Shown in pieces: positions 8,353 through 16,670 of a DNA stretch of 64,000 bases (position 1 is the stretch's first letter; each line of letters opens with the position of its first letter). The position numbers and the translations under genes were made by a program. Below the pieces are notes generated by a model that did no database searches, had not been told where the DNA came from, and was given only the letters and a program-made list of their open reading frames with translations. The DNA is from an uncultured Dehalococcoidia bacterium (GTDB lineage Bacteria; Chloroflexota; Dehalococcoidia; Lucifugimonadales; Lucifugimonadaceae), in NCBI GenBank assembly GCA_958295935.1, contig OY282385.1, positions 682,001-746,000 on the forward strand, in the 5' to 3' direction.

Positions 8353-9837
8353 ATGTCTGCGACCGCGGACGGGCTGAGGCAAGAAAAGATCCCAACGAAG
8401 GCCCCGCCGGAAGACGGGCTATACAAGTGGAAGACCTTTGCCGCGGTAGGACTCTCTACCGTGACGATGGTCATGAGCTTCAGCATCGTCTTCCTGGCGC
8501 TCTCAAGCATCGCAGAAGACTTCAACGTCACCCTAAGGGCCGTCTCATGGGTCGTAATCGCACAGTCCCTTACTCTCAGTTCCATGATGCTGCCACTCGG
8601 CAGAGTGGCCGACATCACCGGAAGGAAGGGCTTCCTGCTAGCAGGGCTGGCCCTGTTTGGCGGCGGGGCCGTCTTCGCTTCCTTCTCTACCAGCCTGATG
8701 ATGCTCATAGCCGCAAGAGTGGTCATGGCCGTAGGTTCCGCAATGGGACAATCCGTAGGCACTGCCATCATCGTCTCGGTATTCCCCGCAAGAGAGCGAG
8801 GCAAGGGCTTGGGCTCTCAGACCACGGCAGTAGCCATCGGCGGCGCGGCAGGACCGATCATCGGCGGGCTGCTGCTACAGGTCTGGAGTTGGCAGGGACT
8901 GTTCATCTTCATGGCGATTCCCGCGGCCCTAGCCTTCCTTTGGGGCCTCTACATTCTGGACGACAGCAAGATAGGGTCACTGCAGGATGGAAAACGCCAG
9001 CGCTACGACTGGCTGGGCGCCCTGGTTTCCGCCGGTGGAATGGTGGCCATGGTCCTTACCATCAACAACCCTTTCGGCTTCGGGTGGGGCTCCCCTGTGA
9101 TCGTTGGCGGAGGCCTCCTCGCCGTAGTCCTCTTCTCCAGCTTCGTATGGTGGGAACTCAGAATAGCCGAGCCGATGGTGAACTTGAGAATGTTCAAGAA
9201 CACCGTCTTCAGATACGCCGTGGCCACCCGATACCTCGCCTTCATGGGAACGGCCGCCACACTCTTCATGATGCCAGTGTTCCTGCAGAGCCTGCGCGGA
9301 ACGTCCGAGGCGCTGACCGGCATCATCATGTTCTTCAGCGCACTCGGCATGGGAATTGCCGCACAGACCAGCGGACGCCTCTCAGACCGCTTCGGATTTC
9401 GACGCTTCACCCTCATGGGATTCTCTGTGCTCATCGCAACCTCGCTGATCTTTTCCTTCGTCAACGCATCCACCCCGCTATGGGTCATCGTCCCCGTGCT
9501 GTTCTTCAACGGCATCGGCATGGGTCTATGGTCGGCTCCAAACATGAGCGCCACAATGGGTTCCGTCCCGCGATCCGCATATGGCGTGGTGGGAGCCTTT
9601 GTCAACCTCACGCGCAACGTTGGCAACACCACCGGCCAGGCGATCATCGCTACCATCATCACCAGCGTGATGGTAGCGCGCGGTTTCGACATCAATCTGG
9701 GTGACGTTGCAGACGTCATAGGAGCCGAAGGAGCATTCCTGGCAGGATGGAAGATAGCCTACCTCTCTGTCACAGGATTCGCAGCCGCGGCTCTGATTAC
9801 CGCGTACCTCACAAACCCGCGAAACCAAAGAGCCTAG
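8353..9837 (+). CDS. MFS transporter, DHA2 (EmrB/QacA-like)
   Basis: A 494-residue, roughly 14-helix proton-driven antiporter of the inner membrane. After a 27-residue polar N-terminus come LGRVADITGRKGFLLAG (motif A) and GGAAGPIIGGLLLQ (motif C, typical of antiporters). It begins six bases after the D-aminoacylase stop, so it may move a substrate or product of that enzyme; the sequence itself does not reveal the cargo. A paralogue of the same family lies at 60719-62266. Confidence 0.88.
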   Translation: MSATADGLRQEKIPTKAPPEDGLYKWKTFAAVGLSTVTMVMSFSIVFLALSSIAEDFNVTLRAVSWVVIAQSLTLSSMMLPLGRVADITGRKGFLLAGLALFGGGAVFASFSTSLMMLIAARVVMAVGSAMGQSVGTAIIVSVFPARERGKGLGSQTTAVAIGGAAGPIIGGLLLQVWSWQGLFIFMAIPAALAFLWGLYILDDSKIGSLQDGKRQRYDWLGALVSAGGMVAMVLTINNPFGFGWGSPVIVGGGLLAVVLFSSFVWWELRIAEPMVNLRMFKNTVFRYAVATRYLAFMGTAATLFMMPVFLQSLRGTSEALTGIIMFFSALGMGIAAQTSGRLSDRFGFRRFTLMGFSVLIATSLIFSFVNASTPLWVIVPVLFFNGIGMGLWSAPNMSATMGSVPRSAYGVVGAFVNLTRNVGNTTGQAIIATIITSVMVARGFDINLGDVADVIGAEGAFLAGWKIAYLSVTGFAAAALITAYLTNPRNQRA

Positions 9838-9889
9838 CGGCTCCAGGTGATGACTTCGCCGGGCCGCCCCCAATCAGGAATAGAGACAC

Positions 9890-10855
9890 ATGCCAAAATT
9901 CGTGATGATGCCGCCCATCGACGACCAACGGCGAGAGTGGGCGGCCAGGTTGGCAGCCGCGCTTCCCGAGTATCAGGTCGCGGCCCCGGAAACCGAGGCA
10001 GACGCAGAACGGGAAATCGCCGACGCCGATGCTGCATTCGGATGGGTACCGCCCAACGCGCTCAGGAAAGCAGACAAGCTCAGATGGCTGCAAAACCCCG
10101 ACGCAGGACCCTTCCCAGGCTACTTCTACCCGGAACTGATCAAACATCCTGTCACCGTTTGCAACCCCCGCGGAATCTACTTCGATCACATCTCCCACCA
10201 CGTCATGATGTTCGTTCTGGCGCTGTCCAGAGGTCTGCCCTGGTACGCAAACGCGCAGAGGAACAGAAACTGGGACAAGGATGCCCGCAAAAGCCCCTAC
10301 GTCTATCTGGGCGAGGCCGTCGCCCTCATAGTGGGAGTAGGCGGGATCGGGCATGAAACAGCCCGCCTGTGCGCGGCCTTGGGCATGGAGGTCATAGGGA
10401 TAGACCCGCGCCCCGAATACGACTTGCCGTTCGCAGAGATGCACCGCACAGACCAACTTGATTCTCTCCTGCCAAGAGCAGACTTTGTGATAACCACAAC
10501 GCCCCACACCCCTGAGACAGAAGGCATGTGGAACTGGAAGAGATTTGCCGCCATGAAGAAAAGCGCCTACTTCATAAACGTGGGCCGAGGCAAGACCGCC
10601 AAGATAGACGACCTCGCCAAGGCCATAGAAGAAGGCGAGATCGCCGGCTGCGGGCTCGACGTGTACGAGGTTGAGCCGCTTCCAGCACAACATCCCCTTT
10701 GGGGATTGCCAAACGTACTGATGACGCCGCACGTAGCCGTCAAAGACGCCGAAAACCTCCCTGAACGCCGCTTCCGCGTGATCCTCGAAAACGCCAGACG
10801 ATTCGCAGCCGGGAAGCCCCTGGAGAACGTCGTAGACAAGGCAGCCTGGTATTAG
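9890..10855 (+). CDS. D-isomer-specific 2-hydroxyacid dehydrogenase
   Basis: NAD(P)-dependent oxidoreductase of 321 residues that interconverts 2-hydroxy and 2-oxo acids. The Rossmann motif GVGGIGHETARL sits centrally; the catalytic Arg is in FINVGRGK, Glu in GLDVYEVEPLP and His in MTPHVAV. Length and order fit the GhrA/phosphoglycerate-dehydrogenase superfamily. The gene follows the MFS by 52 bases with AGGAA upstream of ATG and is likely the last gene of the D-aminoacylase cluster, which suggests use of 2-oxo/2-hydroxy acids derived from amino acids (inference). Confidence 0.9.
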   Translation: MPKFVMMPPIDDQRREWAARLAAALPEYQVAAPETEADAEREIADADAAFGWVPPNALRKADKLRWLQNPDAGPFPGYFYPELIKHPVTVCNPRGIYFDHISHHVMMFVLALSRGLPWYANAQRNRNWDKDARKSPYVYLGEAVALIVGVGGIGHETARLCAALGMEVIGIDPRPEYDLPFAEMHRTDQLDSLLPRADFVITTTPHTPETEGMWNWKRFAAMKKSAYFINVGRGKTAKIDDLAKAIEEGEIAGCGLDVYEVEPLPAQHPLWGLPNVLMTPHVAVKDAENLPERRFRVILENARRFAAGKPLENVVDKAAWY

Positions 10856-10982
10856 CAGCACGGACAAGCGGACAGATCAGGGCCTGAGAGACGAGATGCT
10901 TTCGTCCCGTAATCTCGTAACATGAAGCCCAGACCCCGACGGTACTGCCGCCCTTGACCCCATGCACAAGCAAGGAATTGAG

Positions 10983-11228
10983 ATGGTCGCCAACACTTCT
11001 GACGGCAAAGTAGACTTCGTGCTTACCCAGATCGAAACCATGGTCGCAAGCGAAGGCGGTTCGCTTGAACTGATCTCCTCTGATGAATCCTCGCTCACCG
11101 TCAAGTACACACCCGGCGTTAACGAAGACTGCCCGGAATGTGTGCCCACTCACGACCAGGTCCGCGCCTTCATGAAAGCGTCCCTAGGGGTACACGCCCC
11201 GCACGTGGCCAGTTTTGAAGTGACGTAA
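10983..11228 (+). CDS. NifU C-terminal-like iron-sulfur scaffold protein
   Basis: Small acidic protein of about 81 residues. The pattern IETMVASEGGSLELI...LTVKYTPG...CPEC..T...V...MKASLGVHAPHVASFEV follows the NifU/NfuA C-terminal domain, in which the CxxC (here CPEC) helps bridge an Fe-S cluster in a dimer. Usual role: Fe-S cluster carriage. The ATG at 10983 has AAGGA six bases upstream; an earlier ATG at 10962 has no such site. The family usually has a Gly-rich approach to the CxxC, replaced here by a longer GVNED stretch, so function is likely but not certain. Confidence 0.72.
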   Translation: MVANTSDGKVDFVLTQIETMVASEGGSLELISSDESSLTVKYTPGVNEDCPECVPTHDQVRAFMKASLGVHAPHVASFEVT

Positions 11229-11339
11229 GCAGCCTCGGAAAACTCGCAAGCAGGACCCTGAGTACAAGTTCTGCACTGGAAGACCCGCCCGAATGCTCCG
11301 AACCCGGACGCTCGCCAGATGAATGCCTCATCTATCTAG

Positions 11340-11353
11340 CAGCGGCGCCGCTG
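11340..11353. repeat. 14-bp GC palindrome
   Basis: CAGCGGCGCCGCTG reads the same on both strands. It lies between convergent genes, about 110 bases after the NifU-like stop, without a T-run. Possibly a transcript-end hairpin. Confidence 0.45.
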
Positions 11354-11395
11354 AAAAGGTGTCCTATAAGTGGCCAGCCCGGCCAAGGGGGAGAT

Positions 11396-11413
11396 ACGGA
11401 TTTGCAAATCCGT
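11396..11413. repeat. 18-bp perfect palindrome, possible bidirectional hairpin
   Basis: ACGGATTTGCAAATCCGT is perfectly self-complementary. It lies eight bases past the stop of the minus-strand ORF ending at 11422 and could act as a transcript-end stem, but it lacks a U-tract. Confidence 0.5.
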
Positions 11414-11421
11414 TTCATCAC

Positions 11422-11646
11422 CTAGATCGGCGTTATCCTGCCCGTTCCTGGAGGCATTATCCCCAGCTCCGCCAGCTTAGCCCCGTCACCCTCATGATAG
11501 GCCTTAGATATAGCGTTCAGCCTGGCCAGCTGTTCCGGCGTGAACTGGGGATTCTCGCTAGGGATCAGCATTCCATTCTCATCCACGACACCAAGCGAGG
11601 TGTCCTCAGTCCAGCGGGAATGCGACTTTGGCAACTTCTTGGACAT
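11422..11646 (-). CDS. small hypothetical protein
   Basis: A 74-residue soluble, charged protein starting MSKKLPKSH, with a middle stretch (FTPEQLARLNAISKAYHEGDGAKLAEL) that should form two helices and a Pro/Gly-rich end (MPPGTGRI). No family recognised. The open frame extends upstream to 11790, but those codons give an unconvincing Arg/Ile/Phe-rich sequence. The ATG at 11646 lies seven bases after a perfect TATAAT (11654-11659), compatible with a leaderless or very short-leader transcript. GAGG three bases before the ATG is too close for a normal Shine-Dalgarno site. Confidence 0.5.
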   Translation of the reverse strand: MSKKLPKSHSRWTEDTSLGVVDENGMLIPSENPQFTPEQLARLNAISKAYHEGDGAKLAELGIMPPGTGRITPI

Positions 11647-11653
11647 GAACCTC

Positions 11654-11659
11654 ATTATA
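11654..11659 (-). promoter_or_regulatory. TATAAT -10 element before the small hypothetical gene
   Basis: A perfect -10 hexamer on the minus strand, seven bases upstream of the ATG at 11646. No good -35 match was found 16-18 bases upstream. Confidence 0.45.
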
Positions 11660-11804
11660 CCCCATTCCATATACCCTATTCCGTCACAACGCGAAAGCAG
11701 GAAGCGAATGGGCCAGCCTGGAAAGACCCGTCGGATGATCAGGTAAAGGTTCCGGTCGAAGAGAATCGCTTTCAGACACCCACTTCTCAAGGAGGGCTGC
11801 GCCA

Positions 11805-12701
11805 GTGAAAGTTGGATGGATAGGCGTCGGGAACATGGGAAAGCCCATGGCAGCGCACGTGCTGCGAGCAGGGTTCGGCATGAAAGTGCACGACCTGAAC
11901 CAGGAAGCCGCCGCCGACGTGCTTGAGGCCGGCGCTGTGTGGGCCGCTTCCCCGGCGGAAGCTACCGCCGGCAGCGATCTGGTAATCACCTGCCTGCCAA
12001 TGCCGCACCACGTTGAAGCCGTAGGGCTGGGCGATGACGGAATCATCGGCGCCGCGCAGGCCGACACGATAGTGGTGGACTGCTCCACCAACTCGCTAGA
12101 CGTAGTGAAACGCCTGCACTCCGCATACGCCGAACAAGGCATTCGCTTTCTGGACGTTCCGGTCAGCGGAGGTGTGATCGGCGCACAGAGACGCGATCTA
12201 TGCGTAATGGCGGGGGGCGACGAGGAGGCCTACCAGCAAATCAAGCCGGTACTCGACGCCATGGGCGATAAGGTGATGTACTGTGGACCGATTGGCAACG
12301 GCACTGTGTGCAAACTGAGCCACCAACTGTTCGGCTCGATAATGCGACACGGTTCATACGAAGTACTGACCGCCGGCGTAGCGGCAGGCGTTCCCCTTGA
12401 CACCCTCGTAGCGGCCATTTCCCAAGGCGTCAGCGGCAAGAACCCGCCGTTCGAAAACTGGAAAAGGCCAACCAACGACTTCAAGGCGGATGAGCTGACC
12501 TTCTACCTGGAACTGGCCGCCAAGGACGTCAGGTTGGCCAACCAGATCGGACGCAACCATGGCGTGCCTATGGAGCTCGCTAACCTTGTAGAGCAGCGCA
12601 TGATCGACGCGCTCAACCGAGGGTGGGGCAAGATGAAAGCTGAGGCCGTCATGATGCTCCAGCAGGAAAGGTCGAACGTAGACTTAAGTACCGCCCCGTG
12701 A
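11805..12701 (+). CDS. NAD-dependent beta-hydroxyacid dehydrogenase, MmsB/GarR-like
   Basis: A 298-residue member of the 3-hydroxyisobutyrate dehydrogenase family. N-terminal GVGNMGKPMAAH is the NAD-binding glycine motif, DVPVSGGVIGAQRRDLCVMAGG is the substrate-binding signature, and the catalytic Lys sits in GNGTVCKLSHQ. It starts with GTG at 11805 behind a clear GGAGGG. Reaction: NAD(P)-linked oxidation of a 3-hydroxy acid; the exact substrate (3-hydroxyisobutyrate, tartronate semialdehyde or other) is open. It converges on the glutaredoxin gene. A more distant paralogue lies at 59728-60621. Confidence 0.9.
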   Translation: MKVGWIGVGNMGKPMAAHVLRAGFGMKVHDLNQEAAADVLEAGAVWAASPAEATAGSDLVITCLPMPHHVEAVGLGDDGIIGAAQADTIVVDCSTNSLDVVKRLHSAYAEQGIRFLDVPVSGGVIGAQRRDLCVMAGGDEEAYQQIKPVLDAMGDKVMYCGPIGNGTVCKLSHQLFGSIMRHGSYEVLTAGVAAGVPLDTLVAAISQGVSGKNPPFENWKRPTNDFKADELTFYLELAAKDVRLANQIGRNHGVPMELANLVEQRMIDALNRGWGKMKAEAVMMLQQERSNVDLSTAP

Positions 12702-12710
12702 GGCGAAGCT

Positions 12711-12947
12711 CTAACACAAGGCGGCCAAGGCCTCGTCGATCCTGTCTGCGTCAAACCCATCGACCACGCGGTTCCCTATCACGGTGACGGGGGTGGTGTC
12801 CCAGCCCATGGCCAGAAGTTGCTCGCGGCCCTGCTGGTCGGTTGAGACGTTTCGCTCGATGAAGTCCCGCCCGCGCAGACGCAGGAACCCCTTGACCATC
12901 TCGCAGGCCCCGCACATGTTCGACGAGTACACGGTTATCTCTGGCAT
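12711..12947 (-). CDS. glutaredoxin-like protein
   Basis: A 78-residue thioredoxin-fold protein: EITVYSSNMCGACEMVKGFLRLRG carries a CxxC redox motif (CGAC), followed by the cis-Pro TTPVTVIG and the VDGFDADRI glutathione-binding-like region. Similar to the mycoredoxin/NrdH-like group in actinobacteria and Chloroflexi, where the partner may be a low-molecular-weight thiol other than glutathione. Cytosolic disulfide reduction is the expected role. The gene lies 73 bases downstream of pdxH on the same strand, so the two may be co-transcribed. Confidence 0.85.
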   Translation of the reverse strand: MPEITVYSSNMCGACEMVKGFLRLRGRDFIERNVSTDQQGREQLLAMGWDTTPVTVIGNRVVDGFDADRIDEALAALC

Positions 12948-13020
12948 AGCTAACTCCGGGAAAGGCTTGGCAAACCCAAAAACCGAACGCCCTTGAACAC
13001 TTGCCCGCCTGAAGTGTGTA

Positions 13021-13656
13021 TCACGGGGATAGACGCGATATCTTCCACTCGCTCACCCCAACCCGCTCGTACAGCAGACGGTCGTGCATACGGTTGGGTC
13101 TGCCCTGCCAGAACTCGTACGTGTCCGGGGAAACAAGGTAACCGCCCCAATGTGGAGGCCGAGGAACCGCTACGCCCGTAAAGCGTTCGTCGTACTTCTT
13201 GAAGCGGTTCTCCAGCCAAGCCCTGTCGGTTATCGGCTCGGACTGTCTTGACGCCCAAGCCTCCAGACAGGCCCCTCGCTCACGGGTAGCAAAGTAGGCG
13301 TCCGATTCATTTTGAGGCAAACGGCTGACCCCGCCCTCTACCCGGATCTGCCGGGACAGCTCATACCATACCAGCAGACACGCGGCATTCGGGTTTTCCG
13401 CAAGTTCCCGCCCCTTGCGGCTCTCGTAGTTGGTGTAGAAAACAAGACCCGACGCGTCCGACCGCCTGAGGTTCACCGCTCGGCATGAGGGCTTTCCAAA
13501 CGAATCGGCAGTCGCTACGACCATAGCCCTGTGCAGCCCGGCGCGTTCTGCCTGAACCCTCCAGGCCGCAAGCAACTCGTGCGGCTCCGGCGGAGCATCA
13601 GCCTCGTACAATCCTTTTTGCTGAAGTTCCCCCCGTAAGGTCGCTATGTCCGTCAT
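13021..13656 (-). CDS. pdxH: pyridoxamine 5'-phosphate oxidase
   Basis: FMN-dependent enzyme of 211 residues, the usual length. It oxidises pyridoxine or pyridoxamine 5'-phosphate to pyridoxal phosphate, completing the PLP salvage pathway. Signatures: MVVATADSFGKPSCRAVNLR, GLVFYTNYESRKGREL (FMN binding), QIRVEGGVSRLP, PPHWGGYLVSPDTYEFWQG and the C-terminal WKISRLSP. Starts at ATG 13656. Divergent from the aldo/keto reductase at 13815. Several PLP enzymes lie nearby (16671-17831, 20199-21419), though a functional link is not implied. Confidence 0.95.
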   Translation of the reverse strand: MTDIATLRGELQQKGLYEADAPPEPHELLAAWRVQAERAGLHRAMVVATADSFGKPSCRAVNLRRSDASGLVFYTNYESRKGRELAENPNAACLLVWYELSRQIRVEGGVSRLPQNESDAYFATRERGACLEAWASRQSEPITDRAWLENRFKKYDERFTGVAVPRPPHWGGYLVSPDTYEFWQGRPNRMHDRLLYERVGVSEWKISRLSP

Positions 13657-13814
13657 CCCGTATCTCCTGCCTCAGTGTGACTTATCCAACGGTTGCCCGC
13701 CCCAGTATCGCCTACCGGGAATGCGGCGTACTGAGGTTCCATCCGTCTCAGCAGATAGATCCACTCGCGGCTAACATGCGGCAAAATTACAGGCCGCCAG
13801 CGGAGGGCCGATTC

Positions 13815-14804
13815 ATGAAATACAGGAAACTAGGTAAGACAGGCATCGAAGTATCGGAGTTTGCGCTGGGATGCTGGCCCTTTGAGGGCGGCGACGTATG
13901 GGGCGACCAACGGGACGAGGACTCGATCGCCGCAGTTCACGCAGCGCTGGATAACGGCGTCAACTTCTTCGACACCGCCGAAAGCTACGGAAAGGGACGC
14001 TCGGAGCGCGTGCTCGGACAAGCCCTGGCCGGCCGCCGAGCCGAGGTCGTAATTGCCACCAAAGTAGCGGAAACACACCTCGCCCCGAATCAAGTCAGGG
14101 CCGCGTGCGAAGGAAGTCTTTCCAGGCTAAATACGGACTACGTCGATCTCTACCTGATCCACTGGCCAAATCAAGACGTTCCCCTCGCCGATACCGTTGA
14201 GGCCCTCACTCGCCTCGTGGAAGAAGGTAAGGTCAGGGAAATCGGGGTCTGCAATTTCGCCGTCCAGGACCTTTCCGAGATACTTGAACTAGCGAGTATC
14301 AGGGTAGACCAACTGCCCTATAACCTGGTGTGGCGTCCCATAGAGGAAGAGATCCTGCCCCTCTGCCGTGAGAACGACGTTGGGCTGATGGTGTACTGTC
14401 CCTTGGCGCAGGGCCTCCTGACGGGCAGGTACTCCACGCCGGATGAAGTCCCCAACGGCGTTGCCCTTTCGAGGCTCTTCTCAGGCGATAGGCCGCAATC
14501 GATGCATGGCGGCCCCGGCATGGAGAGCGAACTCTTCGAGGCCCTGGGAACCATCTGCCGGATTGCCGAGGAATTCGGCCATTCACCGGCAGCCGTATCC
14601 CTGGCATGGCTGCGCCAGGAACCGGCTGTCACGTCTCTTCTGATCGGCGCTCGCAACGAGACGGAGGTCGAGCTGAATTTGCCGGCCTTTGAACTTGACC
14701 TTCCGAAAGACGTAGCCGCGGAGCTTGCCAGGGCGACCGACGGTATCAAGTCCCGGATCGGCTTGAACCCCGACCTGTGGAAGCAACCGGGGCGCATGAG
14801 ATAG
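13815..14804 (+). CDS. aldo/keto reductase
   Basis: A 329-residue NADPH-dependent reductase. It begins MKYRKLGKTGIEVSEFALGCW; the tetrad is Asp in FFDTAES, Tyr in AESYGKG, Lys in IATKVAE, His in LIHWPNQD. The ATG at 13815 is preceded by GGAGGG at seven bases; the frame is open back to 13677 but those residues do not look like the family. The C-terminal cofactor segment SLLIGARNETEVELNL is typical. Related to, but clearly diverged from, the AKR at 3858-4871. Substrate unknown. Confidence 0.92.
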   Translation: MKYRKLGKTGIEVSEFALGCWPFEGGDVWGDQRDEDSIAAVHAALDNGVNFFDTAESYGKGRSERVLGQALAGRRAEVVIATKVAETHLAPNQVRAACEGSLSRLNTDYVDLYLIHWPNQDVPLADTVEALTRLVEEGKVREIGVCNFAVQDLSEILELASIRVDQLPYNLVWRPIEEEILPLCRENDVGLMVYCPLAQGLLTGRYSTPDEVPNGVALSRLFSGDRPQSMHGGPGMESELFEALGTICRIAEEFGHSPAAVSLAWLRQEPAVTSLLIGARNETEVELNLPAFELDLPKDVAAELARATDGIKSRIGLNPDLWKQPGRMR

Positions 14805-14816
14805 GCGGCCGTGAGG

Positions 14817-16208
14817 TCACTCCGGCGCGGAAGGTGTAACGTCGTCGTAGAGCCAGGCGCGGAATAGACCATCGAGGTTCTTTCCCGATACCTCTTCAGC
14901 CACTGCCACGAAATCAGACGTCGATACGTTGCCGCCCGCATGACGCAGGACGTACTCTCGGAGCGTCCTGAAAAAGGCATCGTCCCCGATATCGGTTCGC
15001 AGGGCGTGAAGAGTCATGGCCCCCCTCTGGTAAACCGTTTGCCCGAATGGGGCCTCAGGGCTAGGCTTCCCCGGTGGGCCGTAGTCGGGCCTCCACGTAT
15101 TCTCCCAGAACGCAGCAAACTCATCATTCGGGGATTTGTAATCCAGCCACAACCACTCCGCGTACGTGGCGAAACCCTCGTTTAGCCACATGTCCTCCCA
15201 AGTTGCAGGAGTAACGAGGTTCCCGAACCACTGATGGGCCAACTCGTGCGCAACGACCCGCTCACCGGCCAGCCGCAGAATGTCAAATCCGTATATCGGG
15301 CGGGTCTGCGTTTCGAGAGCGGCGAAGGGTGCATCGAGTATGATGCTGCCGAACGATTCGAAGGGATACGGTCCGAACGTATCGTTAAAGAACCCGACCA
15401 TCTTCGACGTATTCTCCAGATGACGTTCTACCGGCTCTTCTATCGTCTCCTGAATCATATTAAGTATGGGGACGCCCTGAGGTCCCTCGACGACTATTTC
15501 GTCAAAACGGGAAATCGCTACACCGACCAGGTAGCTAGCCAACTCGTCCCTGGCTTCCCAAGTGTAGGTCGTACTGTCGCCGTTATCGATGACTCCAGTA
15601 AGTTCTCCTATACCGGCCACTTCGTAAGGTTCGGGGACTGTCAGTACCAAAGTGTAGGAGGCCTTGTCTGAGGGATGCTCATTGACCGGGTACCAAGTGG
15701 ACGACCCCCACGGTTCACCGGCGGCGTAGATTCCCGTCCGGTACTTGATCCACCCGACCGGAAAGCCAAAACTTGGAACATGATCAGGAGAAGGCTGGCC
15801 CTCGTACGCAACGTCCACTTGGAACGACGCCCTGGCCGGAACAGGTCTGCTCGGAACTATGGTCAGCTCGTTTCCGTCACGCGTGTAAGTGGCAGGCAGG
15901 CCGTTCACGCTTATCGCGGTGATGGTCAGGCCCCGCAGATCAAGATTAAACGAGGAAAGTCCTTTCTTCGCGTTAGCCTGGATCCCGGTACTGCCTGAGA
16001 TGAAGTTTCGGTCTACGTCAACGTCCAAAGATACCGTGTAGTGGGAGACTTCGTAACCGCCGTTGCCTAAACCGGGATATAGCGGGTCGCCAACGCCAGA
16101 ACTGCCTGGCGAAAAGCGTGCCCCGCTAACGCATGACAAGGCCAGTAAGGCCGCAACAATGGGTGCAATACGCTGGAACGTGCGAGACAACGTCATTCCC
16201 GAATTCAA
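14817..16208 (-). CDS. M1-family zinc metallopeptidase (gluzincin), lipoprotein
   Basis: A 463-residue exported aminopeptidase-like protein. Residues 12-26 form a signal segment ending LLALSC, a lipobox with Cys26. Zinc site: H321-E-L-A-H325 and downstream E344 in NEGFATYAEW. The exopeptidase GxMEN motif appears as ALETQT (about 297-302), as in bacterial M1 branches. The protein is shorter than PepN because it ends soon after the catalytic domain and lacks the large C-terminal helical domain. Probably removes N-terminal residues from peptides outside the cell membrane. Divergent from the small gene at 16376. Confidence 0.9.
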   Translation of the reverse strand: MNSGMTLSRTFQRIAPIVAALLALSCVSGARFSPGSSGVGDPLYPGLGNGGYEVSHYTVSLDVDVDRNFISGSTGIQANAKKGLSSFNLDLRGLTITAISVNGLPATYTRDGNELTIVPSRPVPARASFQVDVAYEGQPSPDHVPSFGFPVGWIKYRTGIYAAGEPWGSSTWYPVNEHPSDKASYTLVLTVPEPYEVAGIGELTGVIDNGDSTTYTWEARDELASYLVGVAISRFDEIVVEGPQGVPILNMIQETIEEPVERHLENTSKMVGFFNDTFGPYPFESFGSIILDAPFAALETQTRPIYGFDILRLAGERVVAHELAHQWFGNLVTPATWEDMWLNEGFATYAEWLWLDYKSPNDEFAAFWENTWRPDYGPPGKPSPEAPFGQTVYQRGAMTLHALRTDIGDDAFFRTLREYVLRHAGGNVSTSDFVAVAEEVSGKNLDGLFRAWLYDDVTPSAPE

Positions 16209-16375
16209 GGGCCATGCCGCAGCGACCGCTGCGCGCAGGGTAGTGAAATTGAGTCAGACCCCTAAGGGATGTGAACGTGGGAGAGTTTACTTCACAATTG
16301 GGTGTGATTCCATATTGCTGCGAGAAACGTGGTATAGTCTGTGAAATTGACTAAGCGACCCAACAGGAGGAAAAA

Positions 16376-16660
16376 TTGAAAATCATCGACATAGACGTCA
16401 AGGAACTAAACAGGGCCACGCGTCGCGCTCGCTCCAGGTCGCCGGAGACAGACCAACTGGTAGACGTTATCAGCGGTCTGAAGCCGGACGAAGCGAAAGC
16501 AGTTGTGCTGGACGAAGGAGACTCTGTAAAGAAGATGCGCTCTCGTCTCACCTACGCCGCACGATTGGCAGGCAAGCGTTTGCAGATTGGCTACCAAGGC
16601 GATCAGGTGCTGTTTGCCCTCAGCAACCGGCCGGTAAGGTCGCGCAGCTCATCCAAATAG
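16376..16660 (+). CDS. small hypothetical protein
   Basis: A 94-residue protein starting with TTG at 16376, five bases after a strong AGGAGG. Sequence begins MKIIDIDVKELNRATRRARSR; it is basic, with a central acidic VISGLKPDEAKAVVLDEGDSVKKMRSRLTYAARLAGKRLQI and a short beta-like end (YQGDQVLFAL) plus an Arg/Ser tail. No known family recognised. A TATAGT hexamer (16333-16338) lies 40 bases upstream. The Arg/Lys content would allow nucleic-acid binding, but nothing shows it. Confidence 0.7.
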   Translation: MKIIDIDVKELNRATRRARSRSPETDQLVDVISGLKPDEAKAVVLDEGDSVKKMRSRLTYAARLAGKRLQIGYQGDQVLFALSNRPVRSRSSSK

Positions 16661-16670
16661 GCTAACTTCC

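Noticed and set aside
11391-11420. tRNA-like stem around the GGATTTGCAAATCC palindrome
   Set aside because: The flanking sequence does not give an acceptor stem, a D-arm or a TTC-containing T-arm.
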